Positions 19,061 through 28,500 of a DNA stretch of 64,000 nt are shown piece by piece. Source of the stretch: Bradyrhizobium glycinis (GTDB lineage: Bacteria; Pseudomonadota; Alphaproteobacteria; Rhizobiales; Xanthobacteraceae); assembly GCF_016031655.1 (NCBI RefSeq), contig NZ_JACCHQ010000004.1, forward strand, positions 62,001 to 126,000. The letters run 5' to 3'. Each line of letters opens with the position of its first letter. Within the stretch, counting starts at the first letter, position 1. The position numbers were made by a program, and so were the translations under genes. A model generated the notes under the pieces. It did no database searches and had not been told where the DNA came from. It saw only the letters and a list, made by a program, of their open reading frames with translations.

Positions 19061-20430
19061 GCACCACAGCCATCTTCGGCAGCTATGTGCTGTCACGGAA
19101 AGACGGCGCGCAGGATGTCTTGCGCGACCACTGGGTTCTGGTCGAAGGCAAGAAGATTGCAGCGATCACGCGCGACAGACCGAGCGCGGATCAGATCTAT
19201 GACCGCCCCGGCCGCTTCGTATTGCCGGGCCTTCTGAACCTTCACAATCACTGCTTCTCCGAAGCTGTAGCGCGCAGTCACACCGAGGACGGCAACGGCC
19301 GCAAGAACAACCAGAGCATCGTCTACACGGTGCTGCTGCCGCTGACCAAGCGCGGCGCCGATATTCTGTCGGCGGAAGAGCGGCTTGCGGTGGCGCGGCT
19401 CGGCATCCTCCAGCTGCTCAAGGGCGGCGCCACCACGGTGATGGAGCCGTTCCGCAACTCGATCCCCGAAATGTTCGACGCGGCGGAGGAGATGGGCATC
19501 CGCTTCTACGGCGCGCCCTATCTGTTCTCGACCTCCGATGCCAAGGCCGGGCCTGACGGTGTGGTCCAATATTCCGGCGATGACGGCGCCGCGGACATGG
19601 CCACGTGGAATGCGCTCTATCAGCGCTGGAACAATCGCGGCGACGGCCGCATCAGCCTCGCTATGAGCCCGCATGCCACCGACACCTGCGGCCCCGATCT
19701 GCTGAAGGCCTGCGCCGCCCGGGCGCGCGAGCTTGGCGTCCCCATCACGACGCACATGGCGCAAAGCCGCGCCGAGGTCGAGACCATCGGCAAGCGCTAT
19801 GGCGGCCGCACGCCGGCGCAATATCTGGACTGGCTCGGCCTGCTCGCGCCCGATCTGATGGCGGCGCATTGCATGTTCAGCAGCGACGACGATCTCAAGC
19901 TGATGGCTGCGCGCGGCATGACCGTGCTCAACTGCCCGCGCGTGTTCGCGCGCGCCGGCATCACCGCAGCGTTCAGCCGCTTCGCCGAGCATGGCGTGCG
20001 CACCGTGGTCGGCACCGACGGCTACAACATGGACCTGCTCGGCGAACTCAATGCGGCGTCGCTGATCTCCAAGATCACCTCGGCGCGCCCTGACGTCGCG
20101 AACTCACCCGAGCTGATCGAGGCGAACACGACGGTCGCCGCCGACGTCATCAAGCGGCCCGATCTCGGCCGCATCGAGCTTGGCGCGACCGCCGATCTCA
20201 CGGTGGTCGATCTCACCCATCCGCATCTGCAGCCGCTGTTCGACCCGCGCCGCGCGCTGATCGCACTCGCCAACCGCGCCAATATCGATCAGGTCATGGT
20301 CGATGGCCGCGTGCTGGTCGATGAGGGACGCTATCTCGGCGTGGACGAGGCGGCGATCATTGCGGCGGGCAGCGCCGCAATCCGCAGGATCTGGGATCTG
20401 CCGGAGGCGCAGGCGGCGTTCAATGGGTGA
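19057..20430 (+). CDS. TrzA/AtzA-type amidohydrolase (deaminase or chlorohydrolase family)
   Basis: This 457-aa metal-dependent hydrolase shows the metal ligands of the cytosine-deaminase-like branch: HNH in LLNLHNHCFSEAV, His in TTHMAQSRAE, His in MAAHCMFSS and Asp in VGTDGYNMDLLGE. Such enzymes deaminate or dehalogenate N-heterocycles (guanine, 8-oxoguanine, S-adenosylhomocysteine, triazines). It overlaps the binding protein by 4 nt and ends the operon. Confidence 0.88.
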   Translation: MSTTAIFGSYVLSRKDGAQDVLRDHWVLVEGKKIAAITRDRPSADQIYDRPGRFVLPGLLNLHNHCFSEAVARSHTEDGNGRKNNQSIVYTVLLPLTKRGADILSAEERLAVARLGILQLLKGGATTVMEPFRNSIPEMFDAAEEMGIRFYGAPYLFSTSDAKAGPDGVVQYSGDDGAADMATWNALYQRWNNRGDGRISLAMSPHATDTCGPDLLKACAARARELGVPITTHMAQSRAEVETIGKRYGGRTPAQYLDWLGLLAPDLMAAHCMFSSDDDLKLMAARGMTVLNCPRVFARAGITAAFSRFAEHGVRTVVGTDGYNMDLLGELNAASLISKITSARPDVANSPELIEANTTVAADVIKRPDLGRIELGATADLTVVDLTHPHLQPLFDPRRALIALANRANIDQVMVDGRVLVDEGRYLGVDEAAIIAAGSAAIRRIWDLPEAQAAFNG

Positions 20431-20462
20431 GGGTCGCCGCTTGGGTTCGCGAGTCGGATAGG

Positions 20463-20645
20463 CGGTCACGCGCGGCAATATCGTGCCCGGCCCCCCACCC
20501 GGATTGCTCAGGCGCGCAATTGCGCGCCATAGCAATCCGACCTCTCCCCGCAGAAGGGCGGGGAGAGGTTGAGAGTAAGGGACGCGCCGCTCTCTCGCTC
20601 CCTCGCCCCGTTCTTACGGGGAGAGGGTGGGGTGAGGGGTGCCTC
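20463..20645. repeat. Palindromic intergenic repeat after the amidohydrolase
   Basis: The element contains CCTCTCCCCGCAGAAGGGCGGGGAGAGG near 20541-20568 and CCCCGTTCTTACGGGG near 20607-20622, both hairpins. It lies between convergent genes and probably also limits read-through. Confidence 0.65.
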
Positions 20646-20664
20646 CGCAACTGAAGCTCTCAAT

Positions 20665-21564
20665 CTAATCCTCGAACTCCACCAGCGCCTTGCGCATGGT
20701 CTCGACGAGATCCAGCGCCACCGGCGAGGGACTGCGCTGCGCCGGAAAGACCGCGGAGAATTCGAAGTCGATGCGCGGCAGAAAGCGGCGCACGACGACG
20801 CCGCGCGTTGCGAATTCCTGCGCCGTGAAGGGATCGCAGATCGCGACGCCAAGCCCTGACGACACCATGCCGCACATGATTTCCGACAGCGTGGTCTCGA
20901 CCCTGAGCACGCGGCGGACATCGTGGCGGTGGAAGACCTGATCGACGAGATGCCGGCTCGACGATCCCGCCGACAGCGAGATGAAGGTCTCGCCCTCGAA
21001 ATCGCGCGGCTCCAGGACTTCCTTCTCCGCGAGGCGATGACCGGTCGGCAGCACTGCGACGCGCGCCGGCGCTGGCAGCCTCTGGCTCGGCAGACCGGAA
21101 TGCGCGATCGGCACCTCGGCGAAGCCGACGTCACATTGATTGTTCAGCACCCAGTCGACCACGATCGGCGAGATGACACCGAAGAACGCCAGGTTGAGGT
21201 TTGGCCGCTCCTTCAGGAAGTGACCGGTGAGCCGCGGCAGATAACCGTTCGACAGCGCAGGCAGTGCTGCGATGCGTAGCGAGCCCGTGCGGCGGCCGCG
21301 GATTTCTTCCGCCGCCGCAGTGATGCGTTCCAGGCCGACGAAGGAGCGCTCGACCTCGGTGTAGAGCGCCATCGCCGCGGCGGTCGGCACCAGGCCGGTG
21401 CCGCGCCGCTCGAACAGCTCCATTTTCAGCAGGGCCTGGAGGTCGCGCAGCAACCGGCTGACGGCCGGCTGCGTCACCTTCATCAGCGCCGCCGCCTCCG
21501 TCACGCTGCCCGTCAGCATTGTCGCCCGGAAGGCCTCCACCTGCCGCGAATTGATCCGCGCCAT
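20665..21564 (-). CDS. LysR-family transcriptional regulator
   Basis: This 299-aa regulator begins MARINSRQVEAFRATMLTG, with the recognition helix VTQPAVSRLLRDLQ and an effector-binding domain. It is divergent from the polyamine-type ABC and oxidase operon that starts at 21839, so it is the likely regulator. The 274-nt gap should hold both promoters; I could not define a T-N11-A box with confidence. Confidence 0.93.
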   Translation of the reverse strand: MARINSRQVEAFRATMLTGSVTEAAALMKVTQPAVSRLLRDLQALLKMELFERRGTGLVPTAAAMALYTEVERSFVGLERITAAAEEIRGRRTGSLRIAALPALSNGYLPRLTGHFLKERPNLNLAFFGVISPIVVDWVLNNQCDVGFAEVPIAHSGLPSQRLPAPARVAVLPTGHRLAEKEVLEPRDFEGETFISLSAGSSSRHLVDQVFHRHDVRRVLRVETTLSEIMCGMVSSGLGVAICDPFTAQEFATRGVVVRRFLPRIDFEFSAVFPAQRSPSPVALDLVETMRKALVEFED

Positions 21565-21838
21565 CCTAAATTCCGTCCATAATATTTCGGCATGCAGAGG
21601 GTGCCATTATTCATTGGACGATGGAAGTATAGGTTTGCAATCTTTTTCATCAGGACTGGAGACAGCCCGCTTTTTCGGCAGATTGGAGGGGTTCAAGCCT
21701 CCAGATCGCGCCAAAACCGCCGAATGGGGGCCGGGGCCCTGATCGGAGAGGGATTCGCGCGGAAGGAGATGCGGAAGGCGCTTCAGCCAGCGAGACTCGT
21801 CGGCACGTCACCTCATTCCGGTATGGAGATCGGTCCAC

Positions 21839-22873
21839 ATGAAGACTTTTCGCCTTCTGACCGCGGTCAGCATTGCAGCGCTCATTGCCGCCCCCTCGGT
21901 CGCCTCGGCCCAGCAGAAAACGCTCTATGTCGCCGGCTATGGCGGCTCGTTCGAGAAGACCATCCGTGACGAGGTGATCCCGGCTTTCGAGAAGGAGAAC
22001 GGCGTCAAGGTCGAATACGTCGCCGGCAATTCCACCGACACTCTGGCCAAGCTCCAGGCGCAAAAGGGCAACCAGCAGATCGACGTCGCCATCGTCGATG
22101 ATGGCCCGATGTACCAGGCGATCCAGCTCGGCTTCTGCGGCAAGCTCGACGGCCTGCCCTCCGATCTCTACGACACCGCGCGCTTCAAGGACGATCGCGC
22201 GGTTGCGATCGGCATCGTCGCCACCGGGCTGATGTACAACACGAAGGTGTTCAAGGAGAAAGGCTGGGCGCCGCCGACCTCGTGGAACGACCTGAAGGAC
22301 ACGAAGTACGCAAAACAGCTCGTGATTCCGCCGATCAACAACACCTACGGTCTCGAAGCGCTGGTGATGCTGTCGAAGATGAACGGCGGCGGCGAGACCA
22401 ACGTCGAGTCCGGCTTCAAGATCTTCAAGGAGCAGATCAATCCGAACGTGCTGGCCTATGAGCCGTCGCCGGGCAAGATGACCGAGCTGTTCCAGTCCGG
22501 CCAAGCCGTGATCGCGGTGTGGGGCACCGGCCGCGTGCAGAGCTTCGCCAACACCGGCTTCCCCGTCGACTTCGTCTATCCTAAGGAAGGCGCAGCGACG
22601 CTGCTGACCACGGCGTGCCCGATCAACAAGCCCAACGCCTCGCCGCTCGCTGCGAGCTTCGTCAAGATGCTGCTCGATCCGAAAATCCAGCTCGTGATGC
22701 TGAAGGATTACGGCTACGGCCCGGTGCTGAAATCGCTGGTGATCCCGCCGGAGCTCGGCAAGATGGCGCCGATCGGGGAACGCGCGGCCAAGCTCTACAA
22801 TCCGGACTGGACCGTCATCAACGAGAAGCGCGAGGAGTGGACCAAGCGCTGGAATCGCGAGGTCGAACGCTGA
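21839..22873 (+). CDS. PotD-type ABC transporter substrate-binding protein
   Basis: The 344-aa periplasmic binding protein has a signal peptide (MKTFRLLTAVSIAALIAAPSVASA). The body is of the spermidine/putrescine type, starting QQKTLYVAGYGGSFEKTIRD. It is the first gene of an operon followed by its ATPase, two permeases and an oxidase set. The ligand is probably an amine or opine-like compound, inferred from the downstream oxidases. Confidence 0.9.
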   Translation: MKTFRLLTAVSIAALIAAPSVASAQQKTLYVAGYGGSFEKTIRDEVIPAFEKENGVKVEYVAGNSTDTLAKLQAQKGNQQIDVAIVDDGPMYQAIQLGFCGKLDGLPSDLYDTARFKDDRAVAIGIVATGLMYNTKVFKEKGWAPPTSWNDLKDTKYAKQLVIPPINNTYGLEALVMLSKMNGGGETNVESGFKIFKEQINPNVLAYEPSPGKMTELFQSGQAVIAVWGTGRVQSFANTGFPVDFVYPKEGAATLLTTACPINKPNASPLAASFVKMLLDPKIQLVMLKDYGYGPVLKSLVIPPELGKMAPIGERAAKLYNPDWTVINEKREEWTKRWNREVER

Positions 22874-22896
22874 TCGGTCGCCGCGGAGACAGCGCC

Positions 22897-23937
22897 ATGG
22901 CCTATCTCGAGCTCGATCGGGTCGCAAAGCAGTTCGGCACGCAGACTGTGGTCGATGACTTCAGTCTGTCGGTCGGGAAGGGGGAGTTCATCTCCTTCCT
23001 CGGCCCGTCCGGCTGCGGCAAGACCACGACGTTGCAGATGATCGCGGGCTTCCTCGATCCCACGCGCGGCGCGATCCGGCTCGAGGGCAAGGACTTGACC
23101 GCGATCCATCCGGCCAAGCGCGGCCTCGGCATTGTGTTCCAGAGCTACGCGCTGTTTCCGCACATGACCGCGGCGGAGAACGTCGCCTTTGGCCTGGAGA
23201 TGCGTGGCGTGCCGCGCGCTGAAAGGTCCGAGCGCGTCCGCGCCGCGCTCGCGATGGTGGGCCTCGCCGGATACGAGGACCGTCATCCCCGCCGTATGTC
23301 CGGCGGCCAGCAGCAGCGCGTGGCGCTGGCGCGTGCGCTGGTGATCAAGCCGAGCGTGCTGCTGCTCGACGAGCCGCTGTCCAACCTCGACGCCAAGCTG
23401 CGCGAGGAGATGCAGATCGAGCTGCGCCAGATCCAGCGCACCGTCGGCACCACCACGATCCTGGTGACGCACGACCAGAACGAAGCGATGTCGCTATCCG
23501 ACCGCATCGTGGTGATGAGCCAGGGCAAGATCGAGCAGATCGGCACGCCGCAGGAGACCTATGAGAAGCCCGCCTCGGCCTTCGTCTCGCAGTTTCTCGG
23601 CAAGACCAACGACTTTGCCGGAACGATCGACCGGACCGTCGCGCCGACGCAGTTGGTGGCCGGCTCATGGCGTGCACCGGCGCCGGCCGGGCTTGGCGGC
23701 CCCGTTACCGTCAGCGTCCGCCCCGAAAGAATCGGCTTTGGCGAGACGGGGCTCAGCGCAAAGATCATCACACGAATCTTCCAGGGCAATCACTGGCTGT
23801 TCCAGTGCGACAGCGAATGCGGTCCGGCGATCGTGATCCGCCAGAATGACGGCAAAGCGCAGCCGGCCGAAGGCGACGCGGTTCGCCTCACCTGGCGGCC
23901 CGAGGACATGAGCGTGCGCGCGAGGGCCGGCGCATGA
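22897..23937 (+). CDS. PotA-type ABC transporter ATP-binding protein
   Basis: This 346-aa ATPase has Walker A GPSGCGKTT, signature MSGGQQQR, Walker B LLLDEPLSNLDAK and switch VTHDQNEA. A C-terminal TOBE domain follows, with VSVRPERIGF. It begins 23 nt after the binding protein and overlaps the first permease (ATGA). Confidence 0.95.
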   Translation: MAYLELDRVAKQFGTQTVVDDFSLSVGKGEFISFLGPSGCGKTTTLQMIAGFLDPTRGAIRLEGKDLTAIHPAKRGLGIVFQSYALFPHMTAAENVAFGLEMRGVPRAERSERVRAALAMVGLAGYEDRHPRRMSGGQQQRVALARALVIKPSVLLLDEPLSNLDAKLREEMQIELRQIQRTVGTTTILVTHDQNEAMSLSDRIVVMSQGKIEQIGTPQETYEKPASAFVSQFLGKTNDFAGTIDRTVAPTQLVAGSWRAPAPAGLGGPVTVSVRPERIGFGETGLSAKIITRIFQGNHWLFQCDSECGPAIVIRQNDGKAQPAEGDAVRLTWRPEDMSVRARAGA

Positions 23938-24809
23938 GCATGGCGGCCGAGGAGCGCAGCACACGCGCGCCGTGGGTGCTGACCGCGCCCGCCTTGATGC
24001 TGTTCGTCGGCGTGCTGCTGATTCCGCTGGCGATGACGGTGATGCTGTCGTTCCACGATTGGGGCCAGTACAAGGGCGTGGAGCCGGTCTTCATCCTCAA
24101 GAACTGGCACGAGATCGCGACCGATCCCTATTACGCGGAGATGTTCTGGCGGACGTTCCGCATCGCCATCTTGACCACGCTGCTCACCGCATTGCTGGGC
24201 GCACCCGAAGCCTACATCCTCAACCGCATGAGCGGCGGTTGGAAGAGTTTCTTCCTGCTGGTCATTCTCGGGCCGCTCTTGATCTCCGTCGTCGCGCGTA
24301 CGCTGGGCTGGGCCCTGCTGTTCGGCGGCAACAACGGCCTCGTCAACAAGCTGCTGATGTCGCTTGGCGCGATCCGTTCACCCATTCCCTTCATGTTCAC
24401 CGAAACCGGCATGGTCGTTGCGCTCGCGCATGTGATGATGCCGTTCATGGTGCTTTCCGTGTGGGCGGCGCTGCAGCGCCTCGATCCGCAGATCGAGAAT
24501 GCCGCGATGTCGCTCGGCGCGGGCCCTGCGACCATCATCCGCCGCATCATCATGCCGCAGATCATGCCTGGCGTGCTGTCGGGAGCGATCATCGTGTTCT
24601 CGCTCTCGGCCAGCGCCTTCGCGACGCCGGCGATCATCGGCGGCCGCCGGCTCAAGGTCGCCGCGACGCTTGCCTACGACGAGTTCCTCAACACCCTGAA
24701 CTGGCCGCTGGGCGCTGCGGTCGCAACGCTGCTGCTGGTCGCGCTGGTGCTGATCGTCGTCGGCAGCAACGCGCTGATCGAGCGCCGCTATGCGGAGGTG
24801 TTTCGATGA
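23934..24809 (+). CDS. PotB-type ABC transporter permease
   Basis: The 291-aa permease has about six transmembrane helices and the EAA loop ENAAMSLGAGPATIIRRIIMP. The first helix is APALMLFVGVLLIPLAMTVM. It overlaps both neighbours by 4 nt and pairs with the next permease as a heterodimer. Confidence 0.93.
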   Translation: MSMAAEERSTRAPWVLTAPALMLFVGVLLIPLAMTVMLSFHDWGQYKGVEPVFILKNWHEIATDPYYAEMFWRTFRIAILTTLLTALLGAPEAYILNRMSGGWKSFFLLVILGPLLISVVARTLGWALLFGGNNGLVNKLLMSLGAIRSPIPFMFTETGMVVALAHVMMPFMVLSVWAALQRLDPQIENAAMSLGAGPATIIRRIIMPQIMPGVLSGAIIVFSLSASAFATPAIIGGRRLKVAATLAYDEFLNTLNWPLGAAVATLLLVALVLIVVGSNALIERRYAEVFR

Positions 24810-25612
24810 GCCGGAACGGCCCGCTCGCGCTGATCTTCCACACGGTGTTCGTCATCATCATGGTGGCGCCGATCCTGGTGGTCTGCCTCGTCGCCTTCAC
24901 GCCCGAAGGTTTTCTGTCGCTGCCGACCAACGGCTTCTCGCTGCGCTGGTTCAGGACCATCGCGAACTATCCCGAATTCGTCCATGCCTTCTGGGTCAGC
25001 CTTGGCCTCGGGGCGCTCTCGTCCTTGGTGGCGCTCGTGTTCGCGGTGCCTGCCGCGCTCGCGATCGCGCGCTATCGCTTCCGCGGTCGCGATGTGCTCG
25101 CGGCTCTGTTCCTGTCGCCGCTGATGATCCCGCATGTCGTGCTCGGCATCGCCTTCCTGCGCTTCTTCACCTCGGCCGGTCTCGGCGGCAGCTTCGCGGC
25201 GCTGATCATCGCGCACGTCATTATCGTGTTTCCGTTCGCGCTGCGGCTGACGCTGGCGGCTGCGACCGGCATGGATCGCTCGGTCGAAATGGCTGCCGTC
25301 TCACTCGGTGCGGGCGGCTGGACTCTGTTCCGCCGCGTGACGCTGCCGCTGATCCTGCCCGGCGTCATCAGCGGCTGGGCGCTCGCCTTCATCCAGTCCT
25401 TCGACGATCTCACCATGACCGTCTTCCTCGCCGCCCCCGGGACCGAGACTTTGCCGGTCCGCATGTTCCTTTACATCCAGGACAACATCGATCCGCTGGT
25501 GACGTCGGTCTCGGCCTGCGTGATCGCGATCACCATGACCGCCCTCGTTCTGCTCGATCGCTTCTACGGGCTCGACCGTGTGCTCGCCGGCAAGGGCGAT
25601 ACGGGACGATAG
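24806..25612 (+). CDS. PotC-type ABC transporter permease
   Basis: The 268-aa permease has the EAA loop EMAAVSLGAGGWTLFRRVTLP and a first helix in TVFVIIMVAPILVVCLVAF. ATG 24806 overlaps the previous stop. It completes the PotABCD-like importer. Confidence 0.93.
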   Translation: MSRNGPLALIFHTVFVIIMVAPILVVCLVAFTPEGFLSLPTNGFSLRWFRTIANYPEFVHAFWVSLGLGALSSLVALVFAVPAALAIARYRFRGRDVLAALFLSPLMIPHVVLGIAFLRFFTSAGLGGSFAALIIAHVIIVFPFALRLTLAAATGMDRSVEMAAVSLGAGGWTLFRRVTLPLILPGVISGWALAFIQSFDDLTMTVFLAAPGTETLPVRMFLYIQDNIDPLVTSVSACVIAITMTALVLLDRFYGLDRVLAGKGDTGR

Positions 25613-25620
25613 GAGAACCT

Positions 25621-26757
25621 ATGCGAACGGATTACGACGTCGCCGTCGTCGGCGGCGGACTGCTCGGCTCCGCCATTGCCTGGGGCCTCGGCCGGCTCGG
25701 CAAGAAGGTCGCTGTGCTCGACGAAGGCGACATCACAAAGCGCGCCTCGCGCGCGAATTTCGCGCTGGTGTGGGTGCAGAGCAAAGGGCTCGGCATGCCC
25801 GCCTATACGGTGTGGACCGTGCAGGCCTCGCAGGCGTGGGGCAGGCTGGCCTCCGAGCTGAAGCAGCAGACTGGCCTCGACGTCGCCCTGCAGCAGAACG
25901 GCGGCTTTCATCTCACGCTCGGCGAGGATGAATTCGGCCAGCGCACCGAGCTCGTCAAGCGCATGCACAACCAAGTTGGCGCGGCCGACTACAAGATGGA
26001 GATGCTGCGGCCGTCCGAGGTGAAGAAGGCGCTGCCGTTGATCGGGCCCGAGGTCTCCGGCGGCAGCTATTGCCCGCTCGACGGCCACGTCAATTCGCTG
26101 CGCACCTTTCGTGCGTTTCACACCGGCTTCATTGCGTTCGGCATCGACTATTTTCCGGAGCGCCCGGTCTCGGCCATCAGCAAGAGCGGCGGCGAGTTTC
26201 GTCTGACCACGCCGAAGGGCGAGCTGCGGGCCGCCAAGATCGTGCTGGCCGCCGGCAATGCCAACCAGACGCTGGCGCCAATGGTCGGCCTCTTTGCTCC
26301 GATGGGCCCGACCCGCGGCCAGGTCGTCGTGACCGAGCGCACCATGCCGTTCCTGCCGCATCCCCTGACCACGATCCGCCAGACCGACGAGGGCACGGTG
26401 ATGATCGGCGACAGCAAGGAGGACGAGCTGGACGATCGCACGCTGAAGCCGTCGATCAGCGGCGTCATGGCCGATCGCGCGCAGCGGATGTTCCCGCATC
26501 TGGCGCGGCTCAACGTGGTCAGGAGTTGGTCCGGCATTCGCGTGATGCCGCAGGACGGCTTTCCGATCTACGACCAGTCGGAGACGCATCCCGGCGCCTT
26601 CGTCGCCTGCTGCCATTCCGGTGTGACGCTCGCCTCCAACCACGCCTTCGAGATCGCGCGCATGGTGGCGCAAGGCGCGCTTGAGCCGGAGCTGGTCGGC
26701 GCGTTCTCCGCAAGCCGTTTTGGCGGCGCAGGTGCTGCCAACAGCAGCGGTTATTGA
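25621..26757 (+). CDS. FAD-dependent amine/amino-acid oxidase (DAO family, HcnC/OoxB-like)
   Basis: The 378-aa DAO-family flavoprotein has the dinucleotide-binding start DYDVAVVGGGLLGSAIAWGL. It resembles the catalytic beta subunits of opine oxidases, hydrogen cyanide synthase HcnC and D-hydroxyproline dehydrogenase, which dehydrogenate an amine or imino acid. It begins 8 nt after the permease with AGGAG in front. With the next two genes it forms a likely three-subunit dehydrogenase. Confidence 0.88.
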   Translation: MRTDYDVAVVGGGLLGSAIAWGLGRLGKKVAVLDEGDITKRASRANFALVWVQSKGLGMPAYTVWTVQASQAWGRLASELKQQTGLDVALQQNGGFHLTLGEDEFGQRTELVKRMHNQVGAADYKMEMLRPSEVKKALPLIGPEVSGGSYCPLDGHVNSLRTFRAFHTGFIAFGIDYFPERPVSAISKSGGEFRLTTPKGELRAAKIVLAAGNANQTLAPMVGLFAPMGPTRGQVVVTERTMPFLPHPLTTIRQTDEGTVMIGDSKEDELDDRTLKPSISGVMADRAQRMFPHLARLNVVRSWSGIRVMPQDGFPIYDQSETHPGAFVACCHSGVTLASNHAFEIARMVAQGALEPELVGAFSASRFGGAGAANSSGY

Positions 26758-26788
26758 AGATTTTGAGAAGGAGCCAAGAGGCATCCCC

Positions 26789-27085
26789 ATGTTCAAGCGA
26801 TCCGAACAGGACAAGCGGCCACAGGTGCAGATCTTCGTCGACGGCGTCGCCGTCGCGGCGCGCCAGGGCGACACCGTCTCTGCCGCGCTGCTCGCCTCCG
26901 GTGTTGACGCACGGCGTTCCACCGCAGTCAGCGGCGCGCCGCGCCTGCCTTATTGCATGATGGGCGTGTGCTTCGACTGCCTCGTCACCATCGATGGCGT
27001 CGGCAACCGGCAAGGCTGTCTCGTGCCCGTCGCCGAGGGCATGAGAATCGAAATCCAGAAGGGCAAGCGGGAGATCGGAAAATGA
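26789..27085 (+). CDS. [2Fe-2S] ferredoxin-like subunit (HcnA/OoxA N-terminal type)
   Basis: This 98-aa protein has plant-type cluster ligands spaced C-x4-C-x2-C, visible in YCMMGVCFDCLV, with a fourth Cys in RQGCLVPV. It is the small electron-transfer subunit of hydroxyproline, opine or cyanide-forming dehydrogenases. ATG 26789 was chosen because it gives a compact domain. The stop overlaps the next gene by 4 nt. Confidence 0.88.
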   Translation: MFKRSEQDKRPQVQIFVDGVAVAARQGDTVSAALLASGVDARRSTAVSGAPRLPYCMMGVCFDCLVTIDGVGNRQGCLVPVAEGMRIEIQKGKREIGK

Positions 27086-28500
27086 GCGTGGCTCCCAAGC
27101 GCGAAAACTACGACGTCGTGGTGATCGGCGCCGGCCCTGCCGGCCTTGCTGCTGCCGCAACATCCGCCGAGGCCGGCCTGTCGACGCTGCTGCTCGACGA
27201 GAACATCGGCCCGGGCGGCCAGGTGTTCCGCGCGATTTCCTCGACGCCGGTCACCGAGCGCAATCAGCTAGGCGCCGATTATTGGGTCGGGGCCGATCTC
27301 GTGCAGTCGCTGCGCGCAAGCAATGCGGAGGTGATCCAGCGTGCGACCGTCTGGAGCCTCGACCGCAATCTCGATATTGCCGTCTCGATCGGCGGCGCGT
27401 CCGCTTTCGTCAAGGCCAAGCGCGTGATTCTCGCGACCGGTGCGCTGGAGCGGCCATTCCCAATTCCCGGCTGGACGCTGCCGGGCGTGATGACCGCGGG
27501 CGCGGCGCAGACCATGCTGAAGTCCTCAGGCCTGGTGCCCGACGGACGCACGGTGATCGCAGGGCAGGGGCCGCTGCTCTGGCTGCTCGCCGCGCAGATC
27601 CTGCGGCTTGGCGGCCGCATCGACCGCATTCTCGACACCACCCAGCGCGGCAACTATTTCGCCGCGCTCCCGCACGCTTTCGCCTTCCTGACCTCGCCCT
27701 ATTTCGCCAAAGGCCTGTCGATGATGCGCGAGGTGAAGGCGAAGGTGCAGGTCGTCTCTGGTGTCACCGAGCTTGCGGCTTCCGGTGATGGCCAGCTTGC
27801 CAGCGTGAGCTATGTCGCGGGCAGCAAGCGCGAGACCATTCCGGCCGATCTGCTGCTGCTGCATCAGGGTGTCGTGCCCAATGTCAATCTGGCGATGTCC
27901 GCCGGCATCGAACATCGTTGGGATGACCTGCAATTGTGCTGGTCGCCGGTGCTCGATGCGAGCGGCAATTCGTCGGTCGCGGGCATCGCGATCGCAGGCG
28001 ATGGCGCGGGCATCGGCGGTGCCAATGCGGCCGTGGTGCGGGGCCGCATCGCCGCGCGCGCCGCGGTGGAGGCGCTGGCGCCCGCGGCAGCCGCAAAGCT
28101 GCCCGCAATGGCGACGCTCCGTTCCGATCTCGCCAAGGCCGAGCGCGGTCGCGTCTTTCTCGACACGCTGTTCCGCCCGGCGCCGCAGTTCCGCATTCCC
28201 TCGGGCGATACCATCGTGTGCCGCTGCGAGGAGGTGACCGCCAAGGGCGTTCTGGATTCCGTCGCGATCGGCGCGACCGGGCCGAACCAGCTCAAGGCCT
28301 ATCGCCGCACCGGCATGGGCCCGTGCCAGGGCCGGCTCTGCGGTCTCACCGTCACCGAGCTGATGGCGCAGGCGCGGGGCAAGACCCCGCAGGAGATCGG
28401 CTATTACCGGCTGCGCGCGCCGGTGAAGCCGATCACGCTGGCCGAGCTCGCCGCCGTTCCGAAGAGCGAGGCCGACGTCAAGGCCGTGGTGCGCGGATGA
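27082..28500 (+). CDS. FAD/NAD(P)-type oxidoreductase subunit with C-terminal Cys cluster (HcnB/OoxA-like)
   Basis: The 472-aa flavoprotein has the FAD motif VVIGAGPAGLAAAATSAEAG and a second nucleotide fold near residue 150. Its C-terminal BFD-like domain has four cysteines, in VCRCEE and GPCQGRLCG, likely another [2Fe-2S] site. It corresponds to the alpha subunit of opine oxidase and hydroxyproline dehydrogenase complexes. It overlaps both flanking genes by 4 nt. Confidence 0.9.
   Translation: MSVAPKRENYDVVVIGAGPAGLAAAATSAEAGLSTLLLDENIGPGGQVFRAISSTPVTERNQLGADYWVGADLVQSLRASNAEVIQRATVWSLDRNLDIAVSIGGASAFVKAKRVILATGALERPFPIPGWTLPGVMTAGAAQTMLKSSGLVPDGRTVIAGQGPLLWLLAAQILRLGGRIDRILDTTQRGNYFAALPHAFAFLTSPYFAKGLSMMREVKAKVQVVSGVTELAASGDGQLASVSYVAGSKRETIPADLLLLHQGVVPNVNLAMSAGIEHRWDDLQLCWSPVLDASGNSSVAGIAIAGDGAGIGGANAAVVRGRIAARAAVEALAPAAAAKLPAMATLRSDLAKAERGRVFLDTLFRPAPQFRIPSGDTIVCRCEEVTAKGVLDSVAIGATGPNQLKAYRRTGMGPCQGRLCGLTVTELMAQARGKTPQEIGYYRLRAPVKPITLAELAAVPKSEADVKAVVRG

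Noticed and set aside
20463..20645. Insertion sequence between the amidohydrolase and LysR genes
   Set aside because: No transposase frame or target duplication is present; the region is a palindromic repeat only.
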